DNA from: Ascarosepion bandense
Lineage: Eukaryota > Mollusca > Cephalopoda > Sepiida > Sepiidae
NCBI GenBank assembly: GCA_037127315.1
Contig: JBBBDQ010001287.1
Span: 5,012,501 to 5,076,500 of the forward strand
Length of the DNA stretch: 64,000 bases
Reading direction: 5' to 3'
Position numbers and translations under genes: made by a program. The notes under the pieces are model-generated. The model ran no database searches. It worked only from the letters and a program-made list of their open reading frames with translations, and was not told the DNA's origin. Below, piece by piece: positions 61,901 through 64,000 of the stretch. How positions within the stretch are numbered: the stretch's first letter is position 1; each line of letters starts with the position of its first letter.

Positions 61901-64000
61901 ATATGGATGAAAGGATAAAAGATGAACGGGAGTCAAGAAAATAGAAGATGGCAAATGACGTTGCTTATAGTGAGAGAAAAGACAGTGTACAGTGGATATA
62001 GATGAAAGGATAAAAGATGAACGGGAGTCAAGAAGATGGAAGATGACAAATGACGTTGTTTATAGTGAGAGAAAAGACAGTGTCCAGTGGATATGGATGA
62101 AAGGATAAAAGATGAACTGGAGTCAAGAAAATAGAAGATGGCAAATGACGTTGCTTACAGTGAGAGAAAAGACTGTGTACAGTGGATATGGATGAAAGGA
62201 TAAAAGATGAACGGGAGTCAAGAAGATGGAAGATGGCAAATGACGTTGCTTACAGTGAGAGAAAAGACTGTGTACAGTGGATATGGATGAAAGGATAAAA
62301 GGTGAACGGGAGTCAAGAAGATGGAAGATGGCAAATGACGTTGCTTACAGTGAGAGAAAAGACTGTGTACAGTGAATATGGATGAAAGGATAAAAGATGA
62401 ACGGGAGTCAAGAAGATGGAAGATGGCAAATGACGTTGCTTACAGTGAGAGAAAAGACAGTGTACAGTGAATATGGATGAAAGGATAAAAGATGAACGGG
62501 AGTCAAGAAGATGGAAGATGGCAAATGACGTTGTTTATAGTGAGAGAAAAGACAGTGTACAGTGAATATGGATGAAAGGATAAAAGTTGAACGGGAGTCA
62601 AGAAGATGGAAGATGGCAAATGACGTTGCTTACAGTGAGAGAAAAGACTGTGTACAGTGGATATGGATGAAAGGAGAAAAGATGAACGGGAGTCAAGAAG
62701 ATGGAAGATGGCAAATGACGTTGCTTACAGTGAGAGAAAATACAGTGTACAGTGGATATAGATGAAAGGATAAAAGATGAACGGGAGTCAAGAAAATGGA
62801 AGATGACAAATGACGTTGCTTACAGTGAGAGAAAAGACTGTGTACAGTGGATATGGATGAAAGGATAAAAGATGAACGGGAGTCAAGAAGATGGAAGATG
62901 GCAAATGACGTTTCTTACAGTGAGAGAAAAGACTGTGTACAGTGAATATGGATGAAAGGATAAAAGATGAACGGGAGTCAAGAAGATGGAAGATGGCAAA
63001 TGACGTTGCTTACAGTGAGAGAAAAGACAGTGCACAGTGAATATGGATGAAAGGATAAAAGATGAACGGGAGTCAAGAAGATGGAAGATGGCAAATGACG
63101 TTGTTTATAGTGAGAGAAAAGACAGTGTACAGTGAATATGGATGAAAGGATAAAAGATGAACGGGAGTCAAGAAGATGGAAGATGGCAAATGACGTTGTT
63201 TATAGTGAGAGAAAAGACAGTGTACAGTGGATATGGATGAAAGGATAAAAGATGAACGGGAGTCAAGAAGATGGAAGATGACAAATGACGTTGCTTACAG
63301 TGAGAGAAAAGACTGTGTACAGTGGATATGGATGAAAGGATAAAAGATGAACGGGAGTCAAGAAGATGGAAGATGGCAAATGACGTTGCTTACAGTGAGA
63401 GAAAAGACTGTGTACAGTGAATATGGATGAAAGGATAAAAGATGAACGGGAGTCAAGAAGATGGGAGATGGCAAATGACGTTGCTTACAGTGAGAGAAAA
63501 GACAGTGTACAGTGAATATGGATGAAAGGATAAAAGATGAACGGGATTCAAGAAGATGGAAGATGGCAAATGACGTTGTTTATAGTGAGAGAAAATACAG
63601 TGTACAGTGGATATGGATGAAAGGATAAAAGATGAACGGGAGTCAAGAAGATAGTAGATGGCAAATGACGTTGTTTATAGTTAGAGAAAAGACAGTGTCC
63701 AGTGGATATGGATGAAAGGATAAAAGATGAACTGGAGTCAAGAAAATAGAAGATGGCAAATGACGTTGCTTACAGTGAGAGAAAAGACAGTGTACAGTGG
63801 ATATGGATGAAAGGATAAAAGATGAACGGGAGTCAAGAAGATGGAAGATGGCAAATGACGTTGTTTATAGTGAGAGAAAATACAGTGTACAGTGGATATG
63901 GATGAAAGGATAAAAGATGAACGGGAGTCAAGAAAATAGAAGATGGCAAATGACGTTGCTTCCAGTGAGAGAAAAGATTGGGTACAGTGGATATGGATGA

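Larger units (their letters stand above)
18070..64000 (+). repeat. Satellite DNA array, 85-bp and 95-bp monomers
   Basis: One head-to-tail array fills the rest of the window and runs off its end. The 85-bp unit reads through GGCAAATGACGTTGCTTACA, GTGACTGAAAAGACTGGGTA, CAGTGGATATGGATGAAATG and AACGGGAGTCAAGAA, and begins GATAGAAGAT. The 95-bp unit has GAAAGGATAAAAGATGAACG in place of GAAATGAACG. The period was checked by spacing of ATGACGTTGC (31201 to 31286 = 85; 62241 to 62336 = 95). No transposon or unique sequence interrupts the array. The short open frames in it change phase with every monomer because neither 85 nor 95 is divisible by three, so coding is very unlikely. Function is unknown. 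Such arrays are common in centromeric, pericentric or subtelomeric heterochromatin. Confidence 0.97.
39661..64000 (+). repeat. 95-bp monomer domain of the satellite
   Basis: It is mostly 95-bp monomers with GATGGAAG or AATAGAAG, GTGAGAGAAAAGACTGTG or GACAGTG, and either TTGCTTACAG or TTGTTTATAG. 85-bp monomers persist as short islands (about 48490-48700, 56740-57170 and 61340-61790) with the left-domain signature GTGACTGAAAAGACTGGG. Duplicated blocks occur at offsets including 1045, about 1205, 3370 and 4599 bp. Confidence 0.9.

Noticed and set aside
18000..64000. Numerous open frames of 60-116 codons on both strands of the satellite
   Set aside because: The monomer lengths 85 and 95 are not multiples of three, so frame changes at each unit. 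The same peptides recur because the DNA repeats. There is no start or splice context.
18070..64000. CRISPR-like array of direct repeats
   Set aside because: There are no unique spacers of constant length. The whole unit is repeated and the context is eukaryotic.
18070..64000. CENP-B box in the monomer
   Set aside because: The AACGGGA piece superficially resembles the 3' half of the box, but the essential TTCG half and spacing are missing on both strands.

Overview
The window looks like a repeat-rich animal nuclear genome. It has no operons, no Shine-Dalgarno-spaced genes, abundant (TA)n, (GATA)n and (TG)n microsatellites, tRNA-headed SINEs, several kinds of decayed non-LTR retrotransposon, TTAA-flanked MITEs, a Helitron-like terminus and a very long satellite array. 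The mix and the style of the LINE proteins suggest a mollusc, most probably an octopus-like cephalopod. That assignment is inference and was not checked against any database. I found no intact host protein-coding gene, rRNA or tRNA gene. Every convincing coding stretch belongs to a broken retrotransposon.

Layout. 0.1-0.5 kb: C-terminal relic of a LINE. 0.64-1.22 kb: a composite of TTAA-separated terminal-inverted-repeat units with a nested 222-bp MITE. 1.44-4.38 kb, minus strand: a nearly full endonuclease plus reverse transcriptase LINE with frameshifts, followed by a second copy of its 3' end at 4.93-5.32 kb. Between and after these lie a 99-bp near-perfect hairpin (4.41-4.51 kb) and a foldback element (5.36-5.71 kb). 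6.1-7.3 kb: Helitron-like sequence. 7.63-9.52 kb, plus strand: a 5'-truncated R2-type LINE with a CCHC zinc knuckle and a restriction-like endonuclease. 10-10.5 kb: microsatellites and a perfect 52-bp palindrome. 11.3-11.9 kb: another LINE 3' end. 12.0-13.7 kb: an AT-only minisatellite. 13.9-14.3 kb: a 215-bp tandem duplication. 14.45-16.6 kb: a diverged inverted repeat around (GATA)n arrays. 17.1-18.0 kb: two copies of one tRNA-derived SINE, the second with a perfect 11-bp target-site duplication.

From about 18.07 kb to the end of the window (about 46 kb, at least 70% of the sequence) there is one uninterrupted head-to-tail satellite array. Its left part (to about 37.6 kb) consists of 85-bp monomers. 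After a mixed zone its right part (about 39.7 kb onward) consists mostly of 95-bp monomers that differ by a 10-bp insertion and by a set of diagnostic substitutions. Dividing length by period gives roughly 480-500 monomers. Inside the array, blocks of several monomers are themselves duplicated at offsets that are mostly exact or near-exact multiples of the monomer (for example 2975 = 35 x 85 and 1045 = 11 x 95). This points to recent unequal exchange. Two stretches (27.8-30.8 and 58.0-58.9 kb) are dense in 1-5 nt indels absent from their near-identical neighbours and look like poor assembly consensus.

The short open frames in the array are by-products of a stop-poor repeat whose length is not a multiple of three. 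They should not be read as genes. The elements here do not cooperate in a pathway. The window is best read as a gene-poor, possibly heterochromatic region built by transposon insertion and satellite amplification.
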